This document shows, piece after piece, positions 1 through 8,444 of a DNA stretch of 64,000 nucleotides. Source of the DNA: Rhodobacterales bacterium RIFCSPHIGHO2_02_FULL_62_130 (GTDB taxonomy: Bacteria; Pseudomonadota; Alphaproteobacteria; Rhodobacterales; Rhodobacteraceae). The notes under the pieces are model-generated. The model was not told where the DNA came from, did no database searches, and was given only the letters and a program-made list of their open reading frames with translations. The number at the start of each line of letters is the position of its first letter. Positions within the stretch are counted from its first letter, which is position 1. The stretch covers positions 62,001-126,000 of the forward strand of contig MHZT01000048.1 in assembly GCA_001828855.1 (NCBI GenBank). Reading direction: 5' to 3'. The translations under genes and the position numbers were made by a program.

Positions 1-38
1 GCAATGACGGCATAATGATAGGCGGATTGATCGGTCAT
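1..38 (-). CDS. 5' end of an unidentified gene (runs off the window)
   Basis: Reading leftwards, an ATG whose first base is position 38 follows an AAGGAG ribosome-binding site six bases upstream. The first twelve residues, MTDQSAYHYAVI, stay open to the window edge. Too little is visible to name the product. It is divergent from nth, with about 96 bp between the two starts. Confidence 0.55.
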   Translation of the reverse strand, partial: MTDQSAYHYAVI

Positions 39-134
39 GGCGGTCTCCTTGCACGCAGGATAGGGCGGCGCGCGGGCGGGCGCGACCCGTTTCCTGCGGC
101 TTGTGGGGCGGGCCGCGCCGTTGCATACAAGGGC

Positions 135-779
135 ATGGCACGCCAACTCGATTACCCCGCGATGAAACGCATCTTCACCCGCTTTCAGCAGGCCGAGGCC
201 GAGCCGAAAGGGGAGCTTGATCACACCAACGCCTTTACGCTGGTGGTGGCCGTAGCTCTTTCCGCCCAAGCAACGGATGTCGGGGTGAACAAGGCCACCA
301 AGCACCTGTTCCAGATCGCCGACACGCCGGAAAAGATGCTGGCCTTGGGCGAGGAGGGTGTGATCGAGCATATCAAGACCATCGGCCTTTTCCGCAACAA
401 GGCAAAGAACGTAATCAAGCTGTGCCAGTTGTTGATCGAAAAGTTCGACAGTCAGGTGCCCTCCAGCCGCGCCGCGCTGCAATCCTTGCCCGGTGTGGGG
501 CGCAAGACCGCGAATGTGGTGCTGAACATGTGGTTCCACCAGCCCGCGCAGGCGGTGGACACCCATATCCTGCGCGTCGGCAACCGCACCGGCATTGCCG
601 TGGGCAAGGACGAGGTCGCGGTCGAACGCGCCATCGAGGATAACGTGCCCGCCGAGTTCCAGCAGCACGCCCACCACTGGCTTATCCTGCACGGGCGGTA
701 TATCTGCGTCGCGCGCAAGCCCAAATGCGGCATCTGCCCGATCCGCGATGACTGCCAGTATGAGGAAAAGACCGAATGA
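135..779 (+). CDS. nth: Endonuclease III (DNA glycosylase/AP lyase)
   Basis: Base-excision repair enzyme that removes oxidised pyrimidines and nicks abasic sites. The 214-residue protein has the family's usual length. The helix-hairpin-helix LPGVGRKTA lies at residues 118-126 and contains the catalytic lysine (Lys124). The catalytic aspartate is Asp142 in VDTH. The C-terminal 4Fe-4S loop has cysteines 191, 198, 201 and 207 with the classical 6-2-5 spacing. The frame is open upstream to base 15, but homology to the family begins at MARQLDYP, so the ATG at 135 is preferred. The last codons overlap the next start in an ATGA, which suggests translational coupling to the kinase. Confidence 0.95.
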   Translation: MARQLDYPAMKRIFTRFQQAEAEPKGELDHTNAFTLVVAVALSAQATDVGVNKATKHLFQIADTPEKMLALGEEGVIEHIKTIGLFRNKAKNVIKLCQLLIEKFDSQVPSSRAALQSLPGVGRKTANVVLNMWFHQPAQAVDTHILRVGNRTGIAVGKDEVAVERAIEDNVPAEFQQHAHHWLILHGRYICVARKPKCGICPIRDDCQYEEKTE

Positions 780-1759
780 AGCGTTATCAGGTTGTCGGCA
801 TCGGCAATGCCATCGTCGATGTGTTCACCCAGGCCGATGACAGCTTTCTAGAGCTGATGGGCATCGAGAAGGGCATCATGCAACTGGTCGAACGCGAGCG
901 GGGCGAATTGCTTTACGCCGCGATGAAAGACCGCGTGCAGGCTCCGGGCGGGTCGGTGGCCAATACGCTTGCAGGTATCGGCAATCTGGGCCTGACGACC
1001 GCCTTCATCGGCCGCGTGCATGACGATGCGCTGGGGCGGTTCTATGCGTCGTCCATGGCCGCAGGCGGCACTGATTTCGTCAACGCGCCCGTGGCGGGGG
1101 GAGAATTGCCCACCTCACGGTCGATGATCTTTGTGGCACCGGATGGTGAGCGGTCGATGAACACCTATCTGGGGATTTCGTCCGAACTCGGACCAGATGA
1201 TGTTTCCGACGATGTGGCGGGACAGGCGTCCGTGCTGTTCCTTGAAGGCTATCTCTATGACAAGCCCAAGGGCAAAGCCGCCTTCGAGCGTGCCGCCAAA
1301 CTGTGCCAAGCTGCGGGCGGGCAGGCAGGCATCGCCCTGTCCGACCCTTTCTGCGTAGACCGCCACCGCGACGACTTCCGCCGTCTGGTCAAGGACCTGG
1401 ACTATGTGATCGGCAACGAACACGAATGGTCGTCGCTTTACCAAACCGATCTTGATGCGGCGCTGGAGCAGGCGGCACAGGATTCGGGACTGGTGGTCTG
1501 CACGCGTTCGGGCGACGAGGTGATTGTGATTCGCGGCTCCGACCGCGCCGTGGTGCCGGTGAAACGCGTGGTTCCTGTGGACGCCACCGGCGCGGGCGAC
1601 CAGTTCGCCGCCGGCTTCCTGTTCGGCCTGTCCACAGGGCGCTCGCTGGAAACCGCAGGCCGCATGGGCTGCATCGCCGCCGCCGAAGTCATCAGCCACT
1701 TCGGCGCCCGGCCCGAAGCCAACCTGCGTGACCTGTTTGTTCAGGAAGGCCTGCTCTGA
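776..1759 (+). CDS. PfkB-family sugar/nucleoside kinase, probably adenosine kinase
   Basis: Ribokinase-fold kinase of 327 residues. The N-terminal VVGIGNAIVDV and glycine-rich APGGSVANT segments bind the nucleoside or sugar. The PfkB signature DATGAGDQFAAGF near residues 269-279 holds the catalytic base (Asp275 of GAGD). Alphaproteobacterial proteins of this length and pattern are usually annotated as adenosine kinase, which makes AMP from adenosine, but substrate specificity cannot be read from the sequence. The start codon overlaps the nth stop by 4 bp, so the two genes are probably co-transcribed. A palindromic repeat region follows the stop codon. Confidence 0.85.
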   Translation: MKRYQVVGIGNAIVDVFTQADDSFLELMGIEKGIMQLVERERGELLYAAMKDRVQAPGGSVANTLAGIGNLGLTTAFIGRVHDDALGRFYASSMAAGGTDFVNAPVAGGELPTSRSMIFVAPDGERSMNTYLGISSELGPDDVSDDVAGQASVLFLEGYLYDKPKGKAAFERAAKLCQAAGGQAGIALSDPFCVDRHRDDFRRLVKDLDYVIGNEHEWSSLYQTDLDAALEQAAQDSGLVVCTRSGDEVIVIRGSDRAVVPVKRVVPVDATGAGDQFAAGFLFGLSTGRSLETAGRMGCIAAAEVISHFGARPEANLRDLFVQEGLL

Positions 1760-1770
1760 CCCACCGCGCA

Positions 1771-1797
1771 GGTGCGTGGCAAGCACGCACCCTACCC
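1771..1797. repeat. Short palindrome, family 1 (GGTGCGTG arms)
   Basis: GGTGCGTG (1771-1778) and CACGCACC (1784-1791) form a perfect 8-bp stem around a 5-base loop, followed by CTACCC. The same arms with the same tail recur at 1984-2010, 33712-33736 and 46639-46664. This copy lies just after the adenosine kinase stop. Confidence 0.85.
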
Positions 1798-1855
1798 ATA
1801 GCGGTGTGGCCTGTGCTGCACCTTGTAGTGGTGTCGCTTGTTAGGCGGATATAGG

Positions 1856-1930
1856 GCCTCCGGCGGGGATATTTATGCAGAGAGGATTGAACCGGAGCTT
1901 CATCTTGGCCCAAATACTCCCGCCGGAGGC
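1856..1930. repeat. Long palindrome, family 2 (GCCTCCGGCGGG arms)
   Basis: GCCTCCGGCGGG (1856-1867) is the exact reverse complement of CCCGCCGGAGGC (1919-1930). The left module continues as GATATTTATGCAGAGAGGAT. The right module is preceded by TTCATCTTGG and AAATACT. Related copies lie at 14236-14315, 25741-25766, 36125-36154, 46529-46615, 54484-54511 and 60341-60422. Confidence 0.85.
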
Positions 1931-1983
1931 TCTGTTCTCTGTGCTGCACCATGGTGCAGGTCTGGCACCGACTTTTGCATCAG

Positions 1984-2014
1984 GGGTAGGGTGCGTGCTT
2001 GTCACGCACCTTTT
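1984..2014. repeat. Short palindrome, family 1, possible terminator
   Basis: GGTGCGTG (1990-1997) pairs with CACGCACC (2003-2010) across a 5-base loop. GGGGTA precedes the stem and TTTT follows it, directly against the RNase T2 stop codon on the other strand. The stem plus T run would serve as an intrinsic terminator for transcription arriving from the adenosine kinase side. Confidence 0.75.
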
Positions 2015-2659
2015 CTAGCGGACGGCGTTCAGGTCGGCATCCTTCAAGGCGCAATCCCTGATCACATCAGGGCCGCAGCGGCGGGGGGCGAGGTCGGTGG
2101 TCAGGCAGATGCGGACCTCTTGGATCATGCCGCCTTTGCAGGTTACGGTGATCTGGTCACGGCTTAGGTCAGGGTTGCTTTCCAGCCATGCTTTTTCGAT
2201 GACTTCGGCCGGAACCTGCAAGTCCTTGCTCACATTGGCGAACAGGGGCGGGATTGTGACGGATGCGTAGGCCTGCCGCATCGTGGCGTAATAGGTCTTG
2301 GCGGAAAGACCGGCGCAGCGGCCATGTTTCTTCCACTGATACCACGCAAGCCCCGCGCCCCCCATGATATCGGCCATTGCCTCAGACTCGGTACGGGCGG
2401 GGTCGCGGGCGGTGGTGTGGCAGTAGGATGGGTAGCCTTCCTCGTATTGCGGCCAAAGCCCGTGCAGGGTCCATGTCAGGCGGCGGCCTCTGTCGCATTG
2501 CGGATCGTTGTGCGCATCGCCTTCCAGCGCGCACCAATTGGCCGACCAGCCAAGCGACATCACATAATAGTCGAAATCTCCGGCTTGCTCGCCTTCGGCT
2601 TGCACGGGGGCAGGGGTGAACAGGCAACTCGCCGCCACGGCCAGCATCCACAGGCGCAT
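2015..2659 (-). CDS. Secreted ribonuclease T2 family protein
   Basis: Endoribonuclease that cleaves single-stranded RNA through 2',3'-cyclic intermediates, probably periplasmic. The protein has 214 residues and a signal peptide ending at about PAPVQA (residue 21). Both conserved active-site segments are present: HGLWPQ with His66 and WKKHGRCAG with Lys111 and His112. Several cysteines in the mature part could form disulfides. The ATG at 2659 is chosen over the in-frame GTG at 2665 because a GGGGAAG ribosome-binding site is well spaced for it. Proteins of this family scavenge extracellular RNA; nothing nearby hints at a more specific role. Confidence 0.88.
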   Translation of the reverse strand: MRLWMLAVAASCLFTPAPVQAEGEQAGDFDYYVMSLGWSANWCALEGDAHNDPQCDRGRRLTWTLHGLWPQYEEGYPSYCHTTARDPARTESEAMADIMGGAGLAWYQWKKHGRCAGLSAKTYYATMRQAYASVTIPPLFANVSKDLQVPAEVIEKAWLESNPDLSRDQITVTCKGGMIQEVRICLTTDLAPRRCGPDVIRDCALKDADLNAVR

Positions 2660-2811
2660 TTTCACTTCCCCTTCACACGAAACAGCACTATATGAGCCGA
2701 GAATTTCCTGAAAACGTGGAAGTCGCGGTCAAGGCCGCAGCCGTTTTCCCGGCTCGGGAGAGATTTGTAAAGGCCCGCCCGATTGCGGGTATATGCCGAA
2801 AGGATTGTCCG

Positions 2812-3558
2812 ATGTCCAAGCCGCTTATGTCCAAGGCCACTGCCGTTTGGTTGGTGGACAATACAACTCTGACCTTCCGTCAGGTTGCCGAATTCTGCGG
2901 GATGCACGAGTTGGAAGTGCAAGGCATCGCCGATGGCGATGTGGCCACCGGAGTGAAGGGCTTTGACCCTGTCGCCAACAACCAGCTTGATGCGGGCGAG
3001 ATTGAAAAGGGTCAGAAAGACCCGCTTTACCGACTGAAGTTGAAGTTCAATTCGGCGGCTGTTGGGGAAGAAAAACGCCGTGGTCCGCGTTATACCCCGC
3101 TGTCCAAGCGTCAGGATCGCCCTGCCTCGATCCTCTGGCTGGTCAAGTTCCACCCGGAATTGTCGGATGGTGCCGTTGGCAAGCTGGTAGGCACCACCAA
3201 GCCCACCATTCAGGCCATCCGTGAGCGGACGCACTGGAATATCAACAACATCACCCCGATCGATCCGGTGGCTTTGGGTCTGTGCAAGCAGTCCGAACTG
3301 GATGCCGCCGTGCAGGCGGCTGCCCGCAAGAAGGCCGCTGAAGGCACTGTGATGACGGATGACGAGCGCCGCAAGCTTGTCTCGACCGAGCAGTCGCTGT
3401 CGATGGGGACCGAAGGCAAGATCGAGAATGATCTGTCGCAGTTCTCGCGGGACGAGCGGGAAGAAAAGCCTGCCGATTTCTCGGATGCCGACAGCTTTTT
3501 CAACCTGCCGCATGGCGATGATGATGACGAGGATGAAGACGACGATATCCGTCGCTGA
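2812..3558 (+). CDS. TrcR-like cell-cycle transcriptional regulator (DUF1013)
   Basis: A 248-residue protein of the DUF1013 family, conserved in Alphaproteobacteria and described in Caulobacter as the cell-cycle regulator TrcR. The N-terminus (MSKPLMSKATAVWLVDN) and the segment SILWLVKFHPELSDGAVGKL followed by GTTKPTIQAIRERTHW look like a helix-turn-helix core. The C-terminus is a very acidic tail of about fifteen Asp/Glu residues ending DDIRR. The ATG at 2812 is preceded by AAAGGA; the open frame extends further upstream but without family similarity. An intrinsic terminator follows immediately. The gene is divergent from RNase T2. Confidence 0.85.
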   Translation: MSKPLMSKATAVWLVDNTTLTFRQVAEFCGMHELEVQGIADGDVATGVKGFDPVANNQLDAGEIEKGQKDPLYRLKLKFNSAAVGEEKRRGPRYTPLSKRQDRPASILWLVKFHPELSDGAVGKLVGTTKPTIQAIRERTHWNINNITPIDPVALGLCKQSELDAAVQAAARKKAAEGTVMTDDERRKLVSTEQSLSMGTEGKIENDLSQFSRDEREEKPADFSDADSFFNLPHGDDDDEDEDDDIRR

Positions 3559-3573
3559 TCCTGCACGAAGCAG

Positions 3574-3606
3574 AAAAAACCCCGGTCCTTCGACCGGGGT
3601 TTTTTG
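3574..3606 (+). terminator. Rho-independent terminator after the TrcR-like gene
   Basis: AAACCCCGGTC and GACCGGGGTTT pair around a CTTC loop. An A run precedes the stem and six T follow, so it can work in both directions between the convergent regulator and usp genes. Confidence 0.92.
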
Positions 3607-3636
3607 TTGGCTGGCGATAGGTGCAAGACCTGCGCG

Positions 3637-4485
3637 TCAATGCGCCATCAGCACCGGCACCTCGGCCTTTTCCAGCATGTTGCGGGTGGCACCGCCCAGA
3701 ATCGCCTCGCGGAAGCGGGAATGGCCGTATGCCCCCATCACCAGCATATCGGCATTCTGGTCCCAGATATGGCGGGCCAGCACGTCTGAAACGCGCGGCA
3801 GGCTGCGCGCCAGAACCGAAACCTCGGCATGAACGCCGTGCCGTACCAGCATCTGGCACAGCATCCCACCGGGATCAGAGCGCTCTTCGCCCTGTGTGGG
3901 CGGATCGATCACCGTGATATTGACTTTGTCCGCCCCTTTCAGCAGCGGCAGCGCCTGACGGGTGGCCACCATTGCTTCGCTGCTTTGGTTCCAAGCCACG
4001 ATGATTCGCTTGGGCAAAGTGTTTTCGCCCAATCCCTTTTCCGGCAGCACCAGAACCGGGGCTTTGCCTTCAAACAGGGCGGCCTCGACCACGGCTTCGG
4101 CTTCGGCACCTTGGCCGGGACCGTAGGGGCGTGGCAGGACAACCAGATCGGCAAAGCGCGCGCGCGAGGCGACAACATCCGTCAGCGCACCAAGCTGGGT
4201 GACGACAGCCTCGACCGAATAGCGCAGATCGGGTGATTGTTCGGCCAGCGCGACTTTGGCGGCGGCCTCCAGAGCACGGGCATCGGCCTCGGCGCGGTCC
4301 AAGGCAACCTGCATCAGAACGGCTCCGGTGCCGATATAGGAGTACCCCACCTGGGTTCGGTCAACGCCCAGCACCAGCACATCCAGATGGGCATCCTGTG
4401 CCTGCGCCAAGCGCGCGGCAGCAGTTATTGCCAGTTCGGCCGTGTCAGGGTTGGTCAGGATGGTGAGGATAGATTTATAGGCCAT
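3637..4485 (-). CDS. Universal stress protein, two tandem UspA domains
   Basis: A 282-residue cytoplasmic stress protein made of two UspA repeats, about residues 1-145 and 150-282. The second copy keeps the nucleotide-binding pattern GAYGHSRFREAILGGATRNML-like near the C-terminus and ends in VPVLMAH. The first begins MAYKSILTILTNPDTAELAI. ATG 4485 follows a GGAGGGAG ribosome-binding site; an in-frame ATG at 4503 lies upstream of that site and is less likely. It is divergent from ccoN, and an FNR box centred 66 bp before the start codon suggests low-oxygen induction, as known for other Usp genes. Convergent with trcR across a shared terminator. Confidence 0.88.
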   Translation of the reverse strand: MAYKSILTILTNPDTAELAITAAARLAQAQDAHLDVLVLGVDRTQVGYSYIGTGAVLMQVALDRAEADARALEAAAKVALAEQSPDLRYSVEAVVTQLGALTDVVASRARFADLVVLPRPYGPGQGAEAEAVVEAALFEGKAPVLVLPEKGLGENTLPKRIIVAWNQSSEAMVATRQALPLLKGADKVNITVIDPPTQGEERSDPGGMLCQMLVRHGVHAEVSVLARSLPRVSDVLARHIWDQNADMLVMGAYGHSRFREAILGGATRNMLEKAEVPVLMAH

Positions 4486-4544
4486 GGCAGTTTCTCCCTC
4501 CAAGGGTCACGGGGCAATCCTTGCACTGCGGCAAGTGTGACGCA

Positions 4545-4558
4545 TTGACCTTGATCAA
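4545..4558. promoter_or_regulatory. FNR box 1 (usp side)
   Basis: TTGACCTTGATCAA matches the FNR/FnrL consensus TTGAY-N4-RTCAA in every specified base. Its centre is 66 bp upstream of the usp start. Placed at -41.5 it would give a usp transcript beginning near 4510 with a leader of about 25 bases. FnrL control of cco genes is established in Rhodobacter; the promoter assignment here is inferred. Confidence 0.88.
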
Positions 4559-4576
4559 GGAGAGGATACGCCTGTG

Positions 4577-4590
4577 TTGACATGGATCAA
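4577..4590. promoter_or_regulatory. FNR box 2 (ccoN side)
   Basis: TTGACATGGATCAA is a second full match to the FNR consensus, 32 bp centre to centre from box 1. Placed at -41.5 it would start a ccoN transcript near 4625, leaving about 74 bases of leader before the ATG at 4699. The two boxes look like one per divergent promoter. Confidence 0.88.
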
Positions 4591-4698
4591 GGCTTGGCTG
4601 CGCTGCACCTGCAAAAAGCGGAGAGTCGACAAGCTTTTGACCGGCGCCGAATCCGCTTTTTGGTGTTAGGATCAAGACAAAAGACGAAGGGACGCAAA

Positions 4699-6297
4699 AT
4701 GTGGGACTACATAAAATTGGTCGTGCTGGGCGCGGTCGCGGTACTTGCCGCGATTGCGGCCAATTACGCGCATGACCTTGCCTATCAGGTGAATGCCATC
4801 GTTGTGATGCTCGCGGCTGCTATCGCGTTTGTCTATGCGCTGCGTCACACGGGCGAGGCACGGGTTTACCCGGCAAATGAATATTTCGATGGCGTGGTGC
4901 GCGCCGGCGTTATCGCCACAACCTTTTGGGGTGTGGTCGGTTTTCTAGTGGGCGTCGTGATCGCATTCCAGTTGGCCTTTCCGCAACTGAACATCGATCA
5001 TGCCTTTGGCATTCTGAACTTTGGCCGGTTGCGGCCGCTGCACACCTCGGCGGTGATTTTTGCCTTTGGTGGCAACGCGCTGATCATGTCCGCCTTCTAC
5101 ATCGTGCAGCGCACCTCGGCGTCGCGGCTGTTCGGCGGCAACCTTGGCTGGTTCGTGTTCTGGGGCTGGCAGTTGATGATCGTGATGGCGGCTACGTCTT
5201 ACGTTCTGGGCGGCACGCAGGGCAAGGAATACGCCGAGACGGTCTGGTATATCGATATCTGGATTGCGGTGGTCTGGGTTGCCTTCCTGCTGGCCTTTAT
5301 CGGCACGCTGTGGAACCGCAAAGAGCCCCATATTTACGTCGCCAACTGGTTCTTGCTGTCGATGATCGTTACCGTCGCGATGCTGCACATCGTCAATAAC
5401 CTTGCGATTCCGGTGTCGATCTTCTCGTCGCAATCGGTTCCGGTCTATGCGGGTGTGCAGGATGCCATGGTGCAGTGGTGGTATGGCCACAACGCTGTGG
5501 GCTTCTTCCTGACAGCCGGTTTCCTTGGCATGATGTACTATTTCGTGCCGAAGCAGGCCGAACGTCCGGTCTACAGCTACAAGCTGTCGATCATCCACTT
5601 CTGGGCGCTGATCTTCCTTTATATCTGGGCTGGCCCGCACCACCTGCACTACACCGCGCTGCCGGATTGGGCCTCGACCCTTGGCATGGTGATGTCGGTG
5701 ATCCTGTGGATGCCGTCCTGGGGTGGCATGATCAACGGTCTGATGACGCTTTCGGGCGCATGGGACAAGCTGCGGACCGATCCGGTCATCCGTATGATGG
5801 TGGTGTCCATCGGCTTTTACGGCATGTCGACCTTTGAAGGCCCGATGATGTCGATCAAGGCCGTGAACAGCCTGTCGCACTATACCGACTGGACCATCGG
5901 TCACGTCCATTCCGGCGCGCTTGGCTGGAACGGCATGATCACCTTCGGCGCGCTGTATTTCCTGACGCCGAAACTGTGGAACCGTGACGGGCTTTATAGC
6001 CTCAAGCTGGTGTCCTGGCACTTCTGGTTGGCCACCATAGGGATCGTGCTTTACGCCTCCTCGATGTGGGTGACCGGCATCATGGAAGGCCTGATGTGGC
6101 GCGAAGTGGATGCGAACGGCTTCCTTGTGAACGCTTTCGCCGACACCGTGGCTGCAAAGTTCCCGATGTATGTGGTCCGTGGATTGGGCGGGGCTTTGTT
6201 CCTGACCGGTGCGCTGATCATGGCCTATAACCTGTGGATGACGGTGCGTGCGCAGCCTGCAAAGGCCGTGAACAACTCGCTCGTTCCTGCTGAATGA
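4699..6297 (+). CDS. ccoN: Cytochrome cbb3 oxidase subunit I (CcoN)
   Basis: Catalytic subunit of the high-affinity C-type haem-copper oxidase that reduces oxygen to water at low oxygen tension. The 532-residue polytopic protein carries the conserved histidines of haem b, haem b3 and CuB, for example in [29 protein letters not shown] and [10 protein letters not shown]. The ATG at 4699 follows GAAGGGA and starts MWDYIKLV; the open frame upstream to 4582 lies in the promoter region. It heads ccoNOQP and is preceded by FNR boxes. Confidence 0.97.
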   Translation: MWDYIKLVVLGAVAVLAAIAANYAHDLAYQVNAIVVMLAAAIAFVYALRHTGEARVYPANEYFDGVVRAGVIATTFWGVVGFLVGVVIAFQLAFPQLNIDHAFGILNFGRLRPLHTSAVIFAFGGNALIMSAFYIVQRTSASRLFGGNLGWFVFWGWQLMIVMAATSYVLGGTQGKEYAETVWYIDIWIAVVWVAFLLAFIGTLWNRKEPHIYVANWFLLSMIVTVAMLHIVNNLAIPVSIFSSQSVPVYAGVQDAMVQWWYGHNAVGFFLTAGFLGMMYYFVPKQAERPVYSYKLSIIHFWALIFLYIWAGPHHLHYTALPDWASTLGMVMSVILWMPSWGGMINGLMTLSGAWDKLRTDPVIRMMVVSIGFYGMSTFEGPMMSIKAVNSLSHYTDWTIGHVHSGALGWNGMITFGALYFLTPKLWNRDGLYSLKLVSWHFWLATIGIVLYASSMWVTGIMEGLMWREVDANGFLVNAFADTVAAKFPMYVVRGLGGALFLTGALIMAYNLWMTVRAQPAKAVNNSLVPAE

Positions 6298-6312
6298 TCG
6301 GAGGGCAGGAAA

Positions 6313-7038
6313 ATGGCTTTTCTTGACAAACACGCCGCTATCGAAAAGCACGCAACGCTGCTGCTTGTCCTTAGCTTTCTTGTGGTGACGATCGGCGGTC
6401 TGGTTCAGATCGTTCCGCTGTTCTACCTTGAGAACACCATCGAAAAGGTCGAGGGCGTTCGTCCCTACACGCCCTTGGAACTGGCTGGCCGCGACATCTA
6501 TATCCGCGAGGGTTGCTATGTCTGCCACAGCCAGATGATCCGCCCGATGCGTGACGAGGTGGAGCGTTACGGGCCTTACAGCCTTGCGGCGGAATCGATG
6601 TATGACCATCCGTTCCAATGGGGTTCCAAGCGCACCGGTCCTGATCTGGCGCGTGTGGGCGGGCGGTATTCGGACAGCTGGCATGTGGATCACCTGATCA
6701 ACCCGCAGGCTGTTGTGCCGGAATCGGTGATGCCGAAATACAGCTTCCTTGCGAATGCCGAGATCGATGGCCGCTATATTGCGGATGTGATGTCTACCCA
6801 TGCCTTTGTGGGTGTGCCTTACACCACCGAAATGATCGAAGCTGCGGTCGAGGATTTCAAGGCGCAGGCCGATCCGAATGCCGACAGCACCGGCCTGCAA
6901 GAGCGCTATGCCAAGACCAACGTATCCAACTTTGACGGGCAGGCTGCCCTGACCGAGATGGACGCGCTGATCGCCTATCTGCAAGTCCTTGGCACGATGG
7001 TCGATTTCTCGACCTTCACGCCCGACGCAAGCCGGTAA
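6313..7038 (+). CDS. ccoO: Cytochrome cbb3 oxidase subunit II, monohaem (CcoO)
   Basis: Membrane-anchored c-type cytochrome that passes electrons to CcoN. The 241-residue protein has one N-terminal membrane helix (about residues 15-38) and one haem-binding CYVCH motif at residues 68-72, followed by [15 protein letters not shown], a hallmark of CcoO. A methionine in [10 protein letters not shown] is the likely distal haem ligand. A GGAGG ribosome-binding site lies before the ATG, 15 bp after the ccoN stop. Second gene of ccoNOQP. Confidence 0.97.
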   Translation: MAFLDKHAAIEKHATLLLVLSFLVVTIGGLVQIVPLFYLENTIEKVEGVRPYTPLELAGRDIYIREGCYVCHSQMIRPMRDEVERYGPYSLAAESMYDHPFQWGSKRTGPDLARVGGRYSDSWHVDHLINPQAVVPESVMPKYSFLANAEIDGRYIADVMSTHAFVGVPYTTEMIEAAVEDFKAQADPNADSTGLQERYAKTNVSNFDGQAALTEMDALIAYLQVLGTMVDFSTFTPDASR

Positions 7039-7047
7039 GGGGGGGAT

Positions 7048-7269
7048 ATGGAAACCTATACCTTCCTGCGCCAGCTTGCGGATAGCTGGGTGATGCTGGC
7101 GATTTTTCTGCTGTTCATCGGCGTGGTGTTCTGGGCGTTCCGCCCCGGATCGCGCCCGATCCATCAGGATGCGGCAAATTCGATCTTCCGCCATGACAAG
7201 AAACCCGCCGCTGCGGAGGGGATGCGCGACCAGCGCGCCCCGTCCCTGCGGCAACCCGAGGAGGCGTGA
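7048..7269 (+). CDS. ccoQ: Cytochrome cbb3 oxidase small subunit CcoQ
   Basis: A 73-residue single-span protein: short N-terminus (METYTFLRQLADSW), one helix at about residues 14-32, then a charged, proline-rich cytoplasmic tail containing the family-typical FRPGSRPIHQDAANSIF. CcoQ stabilises the oxidase and, in Rhodobacter sphaeroides, takes part in redox signalling to the PrrBA system. The gene sits between ccoO and ccoP with 9 and 3 bp gaps, and GGGGG precedes the start. Confidence 0.93.
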   Translation: METYTFLRQLADSWVMLAIFLLFIGVVFWAFRPGSRPIHQDAANSIFRHDKKPAAAEGMRDQRAPSLRQPEEA

Positions 7270-7272
7270 TCC

Positions 7273-8151
7273 ATGTGCGCCAAGCAAGTTAAGAAATCCG
7301 GTCAGGACGTTGGCACCACGGGCCATTCCTGGGACGGTATCGAAGAGCTGAACAACCCGCTGCCGCGCTGGTGGGTCTGGGTGTTCTACGCCTGTATCGT
7401 CTGGGGCATCGGCTATACCATTGCCTATCCGGCATGGCCGCTGATCAACGGGGCCACTCCGGGCGTTCTGGGGGCCTCGACCCGTGCTGACGTGGCTGCC
7501 GAGATCAAGCGGTTTGACGACGCAAATGCCCCGATCAAGGCCAAGCTGATCGCGGCTGATCTGACCGCAATTGCCGGTGACGAAGAACTGAAGGGCTTTG
7601 CAACATCGGCTGGGGCGTCGGTGTTCAAGAACAACTGCGCCCAGTGCCACGGTTCGGGGGCTGCAGGGGTTCAGGGCAAGGGCTATCCGAACCTGCTGGA
7701 CGATGATTGGCTGTGGGGCGGCGATGTGGCTTCTGTCCACACCACCATCACCCATGGCATCCGCAACACCACCGATCCCGACGCCCGCTATTCCGAGATG
7801 CCGAAATTCGGCACTGATGAATTGCTGGACGAAACCCAGATCGGATCGGTCGTGCAATATGTCCTGCAAATCTCGGGTCAGGACCATGACGCAGCGGCTG
7901 CAACGGCCGGTGCCACGGTGTTTGTCGAGAATTGCGTGGCTTGCCACGGCGAAGACGGCAAAGGCCTGCGTGACTTTGGCGCACCGAACCTGACCGATGC
8001 AGTCTGGCTTTATGGCGGTGACGAAGCAACGTTGACCGAGTCGATCTCGAAGGCGCGCTTTGGTGTGATGCCGGCATGGGCTCCGAAACTGTCGGAAGAC
8101 GAAATCCGCGCCGTGGCCGTTTACGTCCACAGCCTTGGTGGCGGTGAATAA
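7273..8151 (+). CDS. ccoP: Cytochrome cbb3 oxidase subunit III, dihaem (CcoP)
   Basis: Dihaem c-type cytochrome that receives electrons from soluble cytochrome c or the bc1 complex. The 292 residues start with a cytoplasmic segment containing the CcoP-type [18 protein letters not shown]. One membrane helix follows (about 33-56), then two cytochrome c domains with CAQCH at 122-126 and CVACH at 221-225. Methionine ligands are likely in YSEMPKFG and FGVMPAWA. Last gene of ccoNOQP; a strong hairpin starts 10 bp after the stop. Confidence 0.97.
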   Translation: MCAKQVKKSGQDVGTTGHSWDGIEELNNPLPRWWVWVFYACIVWGIGYTIAYPAWPLINGATPGVLGASTRADVAAEIKRFDDANAPIKAKLIAADLTAIAGDEELKGFATSAGASVFKNNCAQCHGSGAAGVQGKGYPNLLDDDWLWGGDVASVHTTITHGIRNTTDPDARYSEMPKFGTDELLDETQIGSVVQYVLQISGQDHDAAAATAGATVFVENCVACHGEDGKGLRDFGAPNLTDAVWLYGGDEATLTESISKARFGVMPAWAPKLSEDEIRAVAVYVHSLGGGE

Positions 8152-8160
8152 ACCGGACAG

Positions 8161-8190
8161 ATCGTGCAGGAACTGAGTTTCCTGCACGAT
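8161..8190. terminator. Perfect 12-bp hairpin after ccoP
   Basis: ATCGTGCAGGAA (8161-8172) and TTCCTGCACGAT (8179-8190) pair perfectly around a 6-base loop. No T run follows, so it is either a weak or Rho-assisted terminator or a 3'-end stabiliser separating ccoNOQP from ccoGHIS. The rest of the 293-bp gap to ccoG (8191-8444) holds an FNR box and no other feature I can identify. Confidence 0.6.
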
Positions 8191-8359
8191 CCTGCACCGG
8201 CGTCCCATCCTGTTCGCGCGTTTCCTGGGGGCGCCGGTGCTATATTCTGGAATTCGGGCCGGACCTTTGCGGGGCTGGCCCGAATTTCCTTTCAGGGGGC
8301 TGCAAATAGCCCAACCGCGCTGCAATGCCGCATGGTAAACTTGCATTGCGAATATCTTT

Positions 8360-8373
8360 TTGATGCAGGTCAA
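8360..8373. promoter_or_regulatory. FNR box upstream of ccoG
   Basis: TTGATGCAGGTCAA is a full consensus match (TTGAY-N4-RTCAA). Its centre lies 78 bp before the GTG start of ccoG; at -41.5 it would start transcription near 8408. This gives ccoGHIS its own FNR-driven promoter in addition to any readthrough from ccoNOQP. Confidence 0.87.
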
Positions 8374-8444
8374 TGTGCCTCTGCCCGTTTGGGCCGATAC
8401 GGGGCGCAGGCTTGATCACAAGACAAGAAGTCCGGAGAATCCCC

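Noticed and set aside
1760-2014. A small ORF across the repeat region
   Set aside because: The plus-strand frame at 1838-2167 runs through palindromes into the RNase T2 gene and has no coding character.
4945-8373. A 1142-codon open frame on the minus strand opposite ccoNOQP
   Set aside because: It is the mirror of strongly conserved oxidase genes; high GC keeps antisense frames open. Its product shows no domain and is rich in His, Arg and Gln, as such shadows are.
8373-8444. ATG start for ccoG at 8373
   Set aside because: It would begin on the last base of a consensus FNR box; GTG 8445 has a GGAG site and starts at the family's normal N-terminus.
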